Shown piece after piece: positions 11,303 to 21,448 of a DNA stretch of 64,000 nt. Position 1 is the stretch's first letter, and the number at the start of each line of letters is the position of its first letter. A program made the position numbers and the translations under genes. The stretch covers positions 144,498,476-144,562,475 of the forward strand of contig NC_081413.1 in NCBI RefSeq assembly GCF_030272615.1, written 5' to 3'. A model generated the notes under the pieces. It did not search any database, had not been told where the DNA came from, and saw nothing but the letters and a program-made list of their open reading frames with translations. Source of the stretch: Cryptomeria japonica. Taxonomy: Eukaryota; Streptophyta; Pinopsida; Cupressales; Cupressaceae.

Positions 11303-11990
11303 CAACTATACTTTGATGGTTCATATACACAACATAGACCAGGAGCGGGAATTCTATTTATCACACCACAAGGTCACACCATCCCCAAAGCATACAAATT
11401 AAGCTTTCCATGCACCAATAACACTACTAAATATGAAGCTTTGGTTACAGGTATCAAAATGGCTGTGGAATGGTACATTACACAGCTTCATGTCTTTGGA
11501 GATTCTCAGCTCGTCATCAATCAAATCAATGATGACTATCAAACAAAAGATGACAAACTCATGCTTTACAAAAAGATGGTGGATGACTTCAAGAAATATT
11601 TTGTTGAAATCACTTTTGAACAAATTCCAAGAAATGATAACAAAATAGCAAATGCCATGGCCACACTTGCTTCTCTATTACAAACACAGGAAAATCAAGA
11701 GCGTTATGAATTCCTGGTTGAAGAGTTGTTTTACCCATCTCATAATTGTCCGGATTCCCAAACCATTTGTCAACTTATAGGACATGATTCCTCCCACTAT
11801 GGCCAAACTTATACATACCTAAAAGATAACATCTTACCTTCTGACTTATCGAAAAATCAAAAGAGAAACTTTATTCACCAATCCTCCCATTATACTCTTG
11901 TTGCAGATACCCTGTTTAAACAAGGTCTAGACGGTACTCTTTTAAGATGTCTCGAACAAGAAGAATCTGAGAAGGCCTTAAAGGAAGTCC
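11303..11990 (+). pseudogene. Tat-1 archaeal-type RNase H
   Basis: This second RNase H, between the tether and the integrase, is the hallmark of the Tat lineage. It would degrade RNA in RNA-DNA hybrids during reverse transcription. Visible catalytic context: Y-F-D-G-S (Asp codon 11315), K-Y-E-A-L (Glu codon 11435) and F-G-D-S-Q-L-V-I-N-Q (Asp codon 11501). N-A-M-A-T-L-A-S follows near 11653, where the last catalytic Asp of the family (D-A-L-A) appears replaced by Asn. Past the stop at 11300 the segment is open, and it continues in frame to 12089. Confidence 0.88.
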
Positions 11991-13051
11991 ATAACGACAT
12001 TTGTGGCACTCATTCAAGTGGTCTTACCCTTTCGAAAAAACTCATACGCTTGGGCTATTATTGGCCGATTATGGAACGAGAGTCTTTTTAGGTAGCCAGA
12101 ACGTGCAAACAATGTCAGATCCATGGAAACTTGATCCATGCACCAGCACAAGAACTTCATGCTTTGGCAACATCTTGGCCTTTCTGTCAATGGGGTCTTG
12201 ATCTAGTAGGAAAAATAAATCTTTCTTCATCAAATGGTCACAAATTCATCCTTGTAGCTATAGAATATTTTACAAAATGGATCGAGGTAGTACCTCTCAC
12301 AAATATCACAGGAAAACAAATTGCTACATTCATCTTGAATTACATCATCTGTCGCTATGGAATACCAATGACCATTATCATTGATAATGGGCGACCATTC
12401 AAGAATCAGGATGTACAAGAGCTATGTGAGAAGTTTAAGATCCAACACAGATTCTCCACACCCTATTATCCACAAGGGAATGGGCAGGCAGAAGCATCTA
12501 ACAAAACTATTTTGAAAATCCTCAAAAAGACAGTGAACGATGCTGGGAAAGATTGGCATATTCAACTAAACCTTGCTCTCTGGGCCTATCACACCAGTAT
12601 CCGCACACCAATAGGTGCCACACCTTTCTCTCTTGTATATGGATCAGAAGCCATATTACCTATTGAAGTAGAGATTCCCTCTCTATGTGTATCACTAAAA
12701 GGTCTCATCCCAGATGAAGATCAAAGAGTGTCTAGACTACAAGAGTTAGAACTGATCCAGGAATGAAGACAAAATGCCTTTGACCATTTAAAGGTATATC
12801 AGCAAAGAATATGCCAAAGTTATAATCACAAGGTCAAACCACAAATCTTTCAAGTTGGAGAACTAGTACTAAAGGAAAATCCACGAAATTAGTCAGATCG
12901 AGAAAAGAAAGGAAAATTTGAACCCAACTAGTTAGGTCCATTTGTGGTCACAACAATATTTGGGTCAGGGGCATATCAACTATCAACACAAGATGAAGAT
13001 CAGCTCGAGGAACCCATCAATAGCATGCATCTGAAGAATTTTTATGTCTGA
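11991..13051 (+). pseudogene. Tat-1 integrase
   Basis: Integrase joins element cDNA to the host chromosome. An HHCC zinc-binding region comes first (H-N-D-I-C-G-T-H ... C-K-Q-C-Q). The DDE core follows: D at 12200 (L-D-L-V-G), D at 12383 (I-D-N-G), E at 12491 (Q-A-E-A-S). The D-to-E spacing is 35 residues, as in retroviral integrases. A GPF/GPY-type C-terminus (L-G-P-F) ends with H-L-K-N-F-Y-V and the natural stop at 13049. Premature stops: 12089, 12764, 12890, 12929. The catalytic triad itself is intact. Confidence 0.92.
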
Positions 13052-14798
13052 AAAATCTAAAAATAGTGAAAAATCAGAAAAAATAATAAACAGTGAAAAA
13101 TAAAAAAAAATCAAAAACAGTGAAAAATCAGAAAAAATAAAAAACAGTGAAAAATCAAAAAAATCCTAAAAAGTGAAAAAGCAGAAAATAAAAAATAAAT
13201 CAAATATAAGAAAAAGTACAATAAAAATAGATGGTGAAAACCTGGCAAACAGGCGCTATCTATCGGCTAGCTCTGCCATCTATTGGTTCACGCTTTCTTC
13301 CGCTTGCATTCTTTTCCATCAGTGCTGTTCATACTCATCATAAAGCCTTTTGTACATATGTAGGCATCCCAGGTAATTCCTCATCATGGTTTGGATCATT
13401 GAATATATCATAATAAGACTTGTTTCTAGGCTGGGGGCAAAATCTTGAACCTGGCTGGGGGCAAAAAAAAGTTGCAATCATTTTGAGCTTAATCAAAGCA
13501 GGCAGAACAACAGTTAGACAACGTTTGTCAAGCGAAAAACTGAAACACATCCAATGTTGAACATAAGATCACATTGTCAACCATTAACTATCACATATCT
13601 GTCTAAACATGAAAAAACACATATCAATGGATGATATATCTTGACTCATGATCTTAACATTTTGGCATTAATGGTTCAACTATTTTTGGATTTTCGCTAT
13701 CATGATTTCTGAGTAACTCCAGGATGTCTTTGACTAGAGGAACGAGGAAGGAACATGATATTTTTCTTGTCTACTATTTGTAAATTAATCATTAATATGT
13801 GCAAAGTTGTCTAAGGAAATGATCATCAGCATATCATGGAAGACATTTCAGACTTGCATATAGAAATGGTTAATACTGCCCATTTTACGTAAGAAACACT
13901 CTGGTCATCTTGGTTCAATTATACCTCGATGCTTGTGCTAACTTGCAATATCAAAACCGAGGAAAGTAGTGCTCAGGTCATCATGGTTCAATTATACCAT
14001 TGATGTTTGTACTCACTTCCCACATTTTAGAGGCTCAATGATGAAACAAAGCAATGACTCCATGACCAGTCCAATCACCGCATTGCATGTCATTTTTGCA
14101 TTGGTATTTTAAAGTAGGTTTGCATTTCATTCTGCATGGGATCACAATGCTCATATTTTCCAAGGCCAAAGCTAACATGGTGTTATCTCTCTTATTATGT
14201 GATTGAGTACATTGGAAAATAACAAAAATAATCAATTCATTCATCCTGCATGATAAGTTAGTTCATCTCAAGTAACCATTGCATACCAAGGCATCATTCA
14301 TATAAAGCATCAAATCATTAATTCATTTAATAGGATCATTGCATGACATTCATCAAAATCTCAAATCATATAAAATAACACCATTGCATTGCGTTGCATC
14401 CATCTCATATTAACAGGTATGAGAAAATCATAAAAAAATATCATAAACATAGAAAGCATTGCAATCGCACAAACATCACATAGAAATTATAAGCATCACC
14501 ATACATATTTGCATACATCATGTAAATACTGCATCATCATCATCTAGAATTCATAAGCATATAGAAATTAAAGCATACATCATGAAAGTAACTACACATC
14601 ATAATCATATACCAAATAGAATGCATCCATCATCTCATAGGACATGTAGAACAAATAGGATCGACTACATATCATATCATCAAAACAAGACCAATGTCCA
14701 AGGTACAATGATATCACAAAATATATGAGATACATCACAAAATATACATCGCAAGAATCAACAATATCTCATCACAAAAAGGTGTGTACATAAATAGA
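13052..14798. other. Tat-1 region between pol and the antisense gene
   Basis: This non-coding region is where the 3' ends of the sense pol and the antisense PMD gene converge. It starts with an A-rich repeat (13060-13220). A purine-rich strip with GCTGGGGGCAAAA occurs twice (13430-13470). A duplicated motif GGTTCAATTATACC lies at 13902-13926 and 13976-13998; the same pair occurs in Tat-2. The rest (14000-14798) is AT-rich with many CAT-rich words and no credible ORF. Confidence 0.65.
13060..13220 (+). repeat. A-rich tandem repeat after the Tat-1 pol stop
   Basis: Imperfect repeats of about 20-30 bp built from CAGTGAAAAATCAGAAAAAA, directly downstream of the integrase stop. Tat-2 has a shorter A-rich stretch at the same place (56670-56730). 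Confidence 0.7.
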
Positions 14799-16853
14799 TC
14801 AATGTCCCATATCAGTGTGACCACTCAGACGTGGAGCAGAACTCTGTCCTGATGCGGCAGGTAGAGTAGCACCAGCTAATACCCCTGTACCTAAGTACCC
14901 ACCTGGGGGAGCTCTTTGAAGTGTCCCTGTCACTCCTCGACTCTCAGTTTGGCTCTATCCCGATCTCCTGCTCAGCTGTGAAAATCCTGGAGCCCTCCGC
15001 TTAGGAGGAACAACAATAAAGTATAATGTCCTGTAATACTCAGCCTCTCGGATCCCCTGGGGCATCATCTTTAGGGCGTTCTTCCCTGAAGTAGACCCTC
15101 CTGACAACTGTACCTGTGTCTTAGCCTACTGACACCTATCCATAGCTGTGTCTCTCTCGACTAGGAGAGAAGCCATCTGAGTCTCTAGCTGGGCCATCTG
15201 AGAGTCCCTCTCTGCTAGTTGACTCTCTAGCTGCTGAACCTGAGCCTGTAAGTTTGTAATCTGAGCCTGCTGCTGATGCGACTACATCCTAATGAGGATC
15301 CGCCGAGGTGCCTCTGCCTGTGGCTACTCAGCCCATGATACTGTCATAGGTACCTGCTCAAGTGGGGGTCCCTCCTGCTCTGGAACCTGATGCTCCTGAT
15401 CCCCTAGACCTGATCTCCCACGTCTGACTACTCGGGCCATCCAATCTGTATATACATCCCTAGCAGATCTAGAACTGCCAGCTCCTGGTGTGCCTGTTGC
15501 TGCCACTGCCACTGCTCGACCATCTCCCTCATCATCATCTCCCCCATCCCCCCTATCATCATCTCTACCATCATCATCCCCAACACCCTAATCTCCTGCA
15601 TCTCCTCCATATCCATCTCCATCTCTGCTATCATCTATGTCTCTACCATCCCTCCATCATCTAGGAGCTCTGTGTCATGGCCTCTCATCATCCTCATCTA
15701 ACACTGGCTTTGGCTCATCCGGACATGTCAGCCTCGGAAACCTATGTGCAATACAATACATGACATACTCATGTGTCATCCCACTATCCATCACACCTGG
15801 AAGATAATCCCAATCCATAGGCCCCAATGATCGATACTCTATGCAGGCATGGTCATATGAAATAGAAGGCCCCCAAGTAGCCACATCCATTCTCCGACGA
15901 GCATAATGAGCTGTACCCTATGGCATCCCCTGTATCCTGCCATACTGTTTCAACACCCTCATACAAGGAAATCGCTCGATGACGTAAGGTGTCGAGCCAA
16001 TCAGATATCATGTCATGAATACATATGGCATCTCTAATGCATCCTCGGGCCAAATCTCGCAGTCCCTGTATGGCCTCCATATCACAATATCTAAGTCATC
16101 CAAGGTCTGTCTCCAACGCTCTAATTTGCCTAGCTTTCGCTGGACAATGACACCGGGATACTCCTCTGCATAAGGCCTCCCTACAGACCTATCTTTGTCA
16201 GCGAATGGTCATGTAATAGGTAAATGCTCCCAGGCCCATATCTGAAGCATAGTCACCCCTGCTGATAATGCAGCTGACCCCTGATAGACAACTCAGTGCA
16301 AGTCATGATATAAGTGTGCTAACATACATGACCCCCATGAAAATCGGGTCCCCTCTATCACCATCTGCTCAAGCAGACGACCCCATCCAATAGATAATCC
16401 CTTTGACCTGTGATCAGGACAAAGGAAGCTGCCAATAAATCCAGCGAGTACAGTCGGCAACGTGGCATACCCTAGCTCCAACATCTCCTGCCATGCAATA
16501 TTGTACCCACCTATCTTGTCATCCTCAAACATGCGACAAAGTGCCTCTATCCCACCCCGCTCGCTCAGATCATAGTATACTAAATCGCCCATCACCGGGA
16601 TATGTAAAATTCGGTAGACATCCTCAGGTGTCACTGTCATCTCTCCAGTCAGCAAGTGAAATGTGTTATGTTCACTATGCCAGCGCTCTGCTAAAGTTGT
16701 CAGTAATCCCTAGTTTATCAAAGGCCAGGGCATGTCAAGAAGAGAAGCTGAACCACACTTGCCAATGTGGTCTCGCTCTACCTGGCTAAGACGGGGTATC
16801 AACATCCATGTCTTCGGGAAACGTTCTCGAGACTGAAAAATGGAAAAGTGCTC
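14799..16853 (-). pseudogene. Tat-1 antisense PMD gene, main exon
   Basis: Read on the minus strand from the acceptor TTTGATTGCAG (boundary 16854/16853), the frame gives E-H-F-S-I-F-Q-S-R-E-R-F-P-K-T-W-M-L-I-P and then a plant mobile domain (PMD): L-A-E-R-W-H-S...N-T-F-H, G-E-M-T-V-T-P-E-D, G-F-I-G-S-F-L-C-P-D, F-S-W-G-S-C-M-L-A-H-L-Y. The best open piece is 16293-16655 (120 aa). It matches Tat-2 59424-60029 along its whole length. Downstream in the same frame are an acidic tail, then a Gln/Leu-rich probable coiled coil (about 15140-15290), ending at TGA 14801-14799. One stop (near 16712) lies inside the PMD and others follow. PMD proteins are also known as plant nuclear proteins (MAIN/MAIL1). 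What they do for a transposon is not established. Confidence 0.8.
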
Positions 16854-17953
16854 CTGCAATCAAATCAACTCATCATATCAGTTTCTTGATTTATCTATCT
16901 ATCAAATCAATCTATCTATCAGTCTATTTTACTCAATTGAGTTTTTTATCAAATCTTGTTGGACCCTTATCAATGACGCTCATCTATCATAAGGTCATTA
17001 TCAATTTTCTCTCATCTTGCACGTGCATCGAGATAATTGGAACTGATCATCAAATTTATCAATCAGGAGTGCTTAATCAAAAATCAAATCTTACCCTATC
17101 AAAAAAAATAAAATTAGAAATCAAATCTTATCCTTTCAAAAATCGAAAAAAAATCAAATCCAATTGACAACAAATCTGACGAATCAAATCAATTTATGGA
17201 AAAATCAAATTAATTCATCAAAATCGCGAAAATAAATCATCACCTAATTGACAACATCGAAAAAATCAGAAAAAACGACAACATTGAAAAATCGTTTAAA
17301 AATAAAAAAATTCATTAAAACCGAAAAATCAAATCAATGCATCGAAATTGAAAAATCTAAAAATCAAAAAAATCGAAAAATCATCAGAAAACAAAAAAAA
17401 TCGAAAAATCATCAAAAATCAAAAAATCGTCAAAAATTTTCCAAAATCAAATAAAAAATCGTCAAAATCAAAATCGAAAAAATCGAAAAATCATTAAAAA
17501 ACTGAAAAAAAATCGAAAAATCACCAAAAAAAAAGAAAAACCAAAAAATCTAAAAACTAGGAAAAAAAAATAAAAAAAATTCTTACCCCTGCGGTGGCAT
17601 AGGCGGTGCCGCCCGTGGTGCCCGCAGTGCTCGCGGTGCCGCCCGCGGAGCTGGTGGTGGCGTGGTGGCGACCGCCGTCGGGCCTCCACCGCCCCGCCTC
17701 TTCCCTTCCCGCCCAAAATTTTCAAAATTTTTTTTTTTTTTTTTTTTAAGGAATTTTTTAAAAATAAAAATGCATGTAAAAATATTTTTTTTGAGATGTG
17801 AATTGATTTAAAAAAAAAAAACCGAAAAACCCATCTCAAAAATGCAATTTTTTTCCCAACCCAGCTGGCGAAAATGCAAAAAAATGATTTTTTATGCTAA
17901 CAACTAAACTTTTTTAAAAAATCAACAAAGCTAGATTTTTTCGAAGTACGTAC
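16854..17953 (-). other. Inferred intron of the Tat-1 antisense gene
   Basis: The inferred donor is GTACGT (17953-17948) after ...CCACCG, and the acceptor is TTGCAG (ending 16854). The length is 1100 bp, against 1076 bp in Tat-2. Splicing keeps phase 0. The intron holds AATC/ATCTATC-type repeats (16860-17000), a long A-rich AAAATCGAAAAATC array (17090-17580) and a GC-rich patch (17588-17705). ORFs in these low-complexity stretches were ignored. Confidence 0.65.
17090..17580. repeat. A-rich AAAATCG low-complexity array
   Basis: Irregular repeats of AAAAATCGAAAAATCATCAA-like words, inside the inferred antisense intron. No unit length is strictly kept. Confidence 0.75.
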
Positions 17954-18028
17954 CGGTGGACCATATGCTGGAGGACGCTCATATCGTTGAACTCGCTTGA
18001 ACTTATGTTGGTGATATGGGATCGCCAT
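17954..18028 (-). CDS. Tat-1 antisense gene, exon 1 (proximal copy)
   Basis: Twenty-five codons from ATG 18028: M-A-I-P-Y-H-Q-H-K-F-K-R-V-Q-R-Y-E-R-P-P, then A-Y-G-P-P, followed at once by a donor-like GTACGT. An in-frame TAG lies just upstream of this ATG, supporting it as the start. The equivalent Tat-2 peptide (I-P-Y-S-T-H-R-F-E-H-V-R-R-Y-Q-R-P-V-V-Y-G-P-P region) sits at the same place relative to the PMD exon and also ends at a donor site in phase 0. It would supply the N-terminus of the PMD protein. Confidence 0.65.
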
Positions 18029-18479
18029 TTCCTTCTTCTAGAGCAATTTTCTCCAACAACTGGAGTGCACAAATGAGGAGTGGAAAAAGAAATTTACCTT
18101 TTTAAACTCATAATGGAGCATTTAAGTGGGATTTTTATTTCACTTATTGTGGCACCCGCGGAGTCCGTGGTGGCAGCCACCGCCGGGCCTCCACCACCCC
18201 GCCTCTTCCCTTCCTGCCCAAAATTTTCAAAAAAAATAAATATTTTTTTAATGTATTTTTTAAAAATAAAAATGCATGTATAAATATTTTTTTTGAGATG
18301 CGAATCGATTGAAAAAAAAAAAAAACCAAAAAACCCATTTTACTAATCGAAAAACCCATCTCAAAAATGCAATTTTTTTTCCCAACCTAGTTGGCGAAAA
18401 TGCAAAAAAATGATTTTTTATGCTAACAGCTAAATTTTAAAAAAAAATCAACAAAGCTGAATTTTCTCGAAGTACATAT

Positions 18480-18554
18480 CGGTGGACCATATGCCAGAGG
18501 ATGTTCATATCGCCAAACTCGCTCGAACCTATGCTGGTGATACGGGATCGCCAT
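18480..18554 (-). pseudogene. Tat-1 antisense gene, duplicated exon 1 (distal copy)
   Basis: This is a second copy of the exon, 526 bp upstream in the antisense direction, inside a tandem duplication. The peptide is M-A-I-P-Y-H-Q-H-R-F-E-R-V-W-R-Y-E-H-P-L followed by A-Y-G-P-P. Its donor reads ATATGT instead of GTATGT/GTACGT, so this copy is probably no longer spliced. It stays open past the donor as part of a 74-aa ORF. Confidence 0.65.
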
Positions 18555-18913
18555 TTCCTTCCTCCAGAGCAATTTTCTCCAACAACTGCAGTGCACAAAT
18601 GAGGAGTGGAAAAATGAATTTACCTTTTTAAACTCATAATGGGGCATTTAAGTGGGATTTTTATTTCACTTATTGTTAATCATCTAATCAACTAATCAGT
18701 CTGGCAGGATGACATTTTCAAATTTCTTATCGGGAAATGAATCGGATTGAATCTCCAAATCTCTAAACATCGAAAAAAAAAAAAAAAATCTAAAAATTTC
18801 AAAAATTTCAAAAAAATAAAAAAATCGCGAAAAATTCAAAAACATTCGAAAATTATCTGATTCATCTCGCAAGGGGGCATCCTCACATCAATTTTTATCA
18901 ATTAGAGTCTGGG

Positions 18914-19090
18914 ACACCATATCGAGATTTATCATCTCCAAAATCGAAACCGCATCATATCGAGATTTATCATCTCCAAAAATTGAATTAGTATCGTATC
19001 GAGATTTATCATCTCCAAAATCAAATCGACATCATATCGAGATTTATCATCTCCAAATCAAATCGGTATCACATCGAAACCAAATCCGCA
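18914..19090 (+). repeat. Tandem repeat, ATCGAGATTTATCATCTCCA unit
   Basis: Four clear copies of CATATCGAGATTTATCATCT with variable 15-25 bp spacers, followed by decayed units to about 19130. The array lies just upstream of the polypurine tract. Confidence 0.85.
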
Positions 19091-19186
19091 TCCAATCAAG
19101 ATCGAATCTGTATCCTATCAAAATCAATATCAACAACATCATCAATTGAGTTTTCTTTGAACCAACGCGTCGTCACACATCGCTTC

Positions 19187-19200
19187 AAAGAGGGGCAAAA
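19187..19200 (+). other. Tat-1 polypurine tract
   Basis: AAAGAGGGGCAAAA directly precedes the 3' LTR start TGTATACACC. Tat-2 has the identical tract. It primes plus-strand DNA synthesis. Confidence 0.9.
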
Positions 19201-20260
19201 TGTATACACCTAAAAATGGTCTGAAGATAGTTAATTAAATACGTAGTTATTTGATTAATTCCATTTCCCAATTAATTGAATTCACAAGCAATTTAATTAA
19301 TTTCTCTATTCATCTACTAGTAAATAAATCTAAATGATTTATTTATATAGTTCATCTCACATCCCCCTTTGATTAATTAATTTTCAATTAATTAATGTCT
19401 CCCCATACTAATCAATTCTTCTAATCCCTAATTAAAATTAACAAACTCAAGTTTTTTGAGATTAATTACCATTTTTCTATTATTTGAATTTCTAAATTCA
19501 AATGAGCACATGGCTCCTAACTTTAACCACCCACCTAACCATCCCCTAACTTAACCCATTCAATCTAATCTTGGGTCTAACTAACCCTATCCTATCTTGC
19601 ACATTCTAACCTCCTTATCCTAATCTCTCATGGTGTGGATATTCTCTCCTTGAGACACATGGCACTTTTGCCACATGTCTCCTCCCTTGGACACTTGCCC
19701 TCTCATGAGCAAGGCTCCTTAACACTTGTCACCACAGAGATGACAAGTGTCCCTTCCTCCAACCTCTTCTCCAACTTCCTCCATCTTGACCCTTGATATC
19801 TTCAGATCAAATCTGGACCATTGATTCCTGCCACCTCAGCTTTGGCCTTAGAAATCCTATAAATACCCCTCATTTTGGAGCAATAAGGATCCCATCTCAT
19901 ATCAATTTAGGCATTGTTACTATAGGCATTTGCATTTCACTTATCTAGTAATTAGCTTTGGATTTATCATATAGCATGTTCATCTAGGTTCTTAAATCAT
20001 GCATTCCATATCATCTCCATAGTTAATCATGATCAATTAGCTACTCAACTCTTGAGTTGTCACTTTGGAGGTCATTGCTTCGCTGAGAGCCTATCAATCC
20101 AACACCTTCAAGGTCCTCAAGAATAGAGGAAAATGGGACATTTCAAAGAAGGCTTATGGTTTGCATCTTTGATTTAGTTTTCAATTAAGCTTTCAATTAT
20201 GTTTTTATTGTCTCATTATATGTGTATGCCTCTTATACTAACCACATTTTTAGCATCACA
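19201..20260 (+). repeat. Tat-1 3' LTR
   Basis: 1060 bp, TGTATACACC...TTAGCATCACA. TATAAATA lies at 19858-19865. U3 is AT-rich. The right part matches 2392-3031. Copia coding sequence resumes at the next base. Confidence 0.93.
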
Positions 20261-20998
20261 ACTCCTATGACTACTAACTATAAATTATCAAAGAATGATG
20301 AATCTGCATCTATTGATGAGACACTTTACCGATCTATGATTGGAAAGTTACAATATGTTGTGCACAGTAGACTGGATATAACACATGCAGTAGGCATTGT
20401 TGCAAGATTCTCTACAGATCCCAAGGAAACCCATATGATAGCAATCAAGAGAATTTTTAAATACCTGAGAGGCATTGAAGATTATGGCTTAGTATATGAA
20501 AAGAGGAATGATTTTGATTTAAAAGTTTATACTGATGCTGATTGGGCAGACAACATAGATGACATGAAAAGCACAAGTGGTGGAGCTTTCTTTTTGGGAG
20601 AAAGACTAGTAAGTTGACTTAGCAAGAAACAAGGATGTATTTCACAGTCAACAACATAAGCTGAATATGTTGCTGCAGCATTGAATTGCACCAATATAGC
20701 ATGGATCAAACAACTGTTGGAAGGTATAAATGAGAAATTTACCAAGCTAGTAACTATATTCTATGATAATACGAGTGCCATCAACATTTCAAAGATTTTG
20801 GTAGTGCACTCTAAGACAAAGCATATCTCTATAAAGTATCATTATCTCAGAGAAGAAGTTCAAGAGAAGAAAGTTGTGCTGGAATATATCAGTTCAAAGG
20901 AGCAATTAGCAGACATCTTCACAAAGCCACTACCAAGGGACACTTTTGAGTATCTCAGAAACAAGTTAGGGGTCCTACCCCTATCTTCTACTCACTAA
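20261..20998 (+). pseudogene. Copia-1 RT C-terminus and RNase H
   Basis: The frame continues from the insertion point with classic copia motifs: Y-R-S-M-I-G-K-L-Q-Y, R-L-D-I-T-H-A-V, R-I-F-K-Y-L-R-G, then RNase H with Y-T-D-A-D-W-A (catalytic Asp), G-G-A-F-F-L-G, A-E-Y-V-A-A-A, Y-D-N-T-S-A-I, H-I-S-I-K-Y-H-Y-L-R and Q-L-A-D-I-F-T-K-P-L. Two stops (about 20616 and 20657) replace residues normally Trp and Glu/Gln in this family. The apparent start at 20222 lies in the Tat-1 LTR and is an artefact of the junction. Confidence 0.92.
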
Positions 20999-21435
20999 CA
21001 GAGTTCGGTGAAAGCATCAATTCGATGAATCTACAGAATATTATGTGTGGATTGATGCTGATTTATGCACTTTAGAAGGTTTTCTAAAGGTGTGCAGGAA
21101 ATAGTGAATAGAGACAAGGTTTCTCTGACCAAGACTGAGATAATATATAACAAGGCAAAGCACTTCACAACAGAAGAGTTCATGATTTAGTTCTTTTACC
21201 TTTTGGCATTGTTGTCAAAGGGGGAGAAGACTAAATGGTTGACTGAACGGTAAAGCCCTAAATGAAGAAGATAACAAAAGACTAATGACAGGGGGAGAAG
21301 ACTACAAAAGGGAGAAGACTAAATGTAAGACAATAGCTCAAGGATAACATGAGAAGTCTAACAACAATCTAAATCCAAATCAATTTGAATATTTTCTTGG
21401 TATTACCATTTAAAAGTTGGTTTTGCCATCAATGC

Positions 21436-21448
21436 CAAAGGGGGAGAT
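21436..21448 (+). other. Copia-1 polypurine tract
   Basis: CAAAGGGGGAGAT directly before TGTTGG. A similar CAAAGGGGGAGAAG lies about 220 bp upstream (near 21217), as in Copia-2, where the tract is also doubled. Confidence 0.8.

Larger units (their letters stand above)
17630..18677. repeat. ~520-bp tandem duplication (17630-18150 and 18151-18677)
   Basis: Both copies run in the same order: a GC-rich CCCGCGGAG...CCGCCTCTTCCCTTCC patch, a poly-T/A tract, AAAATGCAAAAAAATG, the antisense exon 1, CTCCAACAACTG, and GGGATTTTTATTTCACTTAT. Offsets between copies are 513 bp in the GC patch and 526 bp at the exon. The distal copy has diverged at the splice donor. Confidence 0.9.
2392..20260 (+). mobile_element. 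Tat-1: Ty3/gypsy Tat-lineage LTR retrotransposon, 5' LTR interrupted
   Basis: The order is: partial 5' LTR (2392-3031), PBS (3037-3054), repeat-rich leader, gag, protease, G-patch, RT, RNase H, archaeal-type RNase H, integrase, antisense PMD gene, polypurine tract (19187-19200), 3' LTR (19201-20260). The second, archaeal-type RNase H places it in the Tat lineage. Both LTRs end in TTAGCATCACA. The element landed in a copia RT gene: copia coding sequence resumes at 20261. Its left TSD lies outside the window. The shared ~640 bp of the two LTRs differ at roughly 14 positions by eye (about 2%), so insertion is fairly recent compared with Copia-2. All ORFs are broken by stop codons. Confidence 0.92.

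Noticed and set aside
17468-17839. 123-aa minus-strand ORF with Arg/His-rich middle
   Set aside because: Formed by poly-A/T and a GC-rich patch within the inferred antisense intron; low complexity.
14799-18554. Independent host PMD (MAIN/MAIL1-like) gene
   Set aside because: It lies inside the LTR-bounded element at the same place and orientation as in Tat-2, so it belongs to the transposon.
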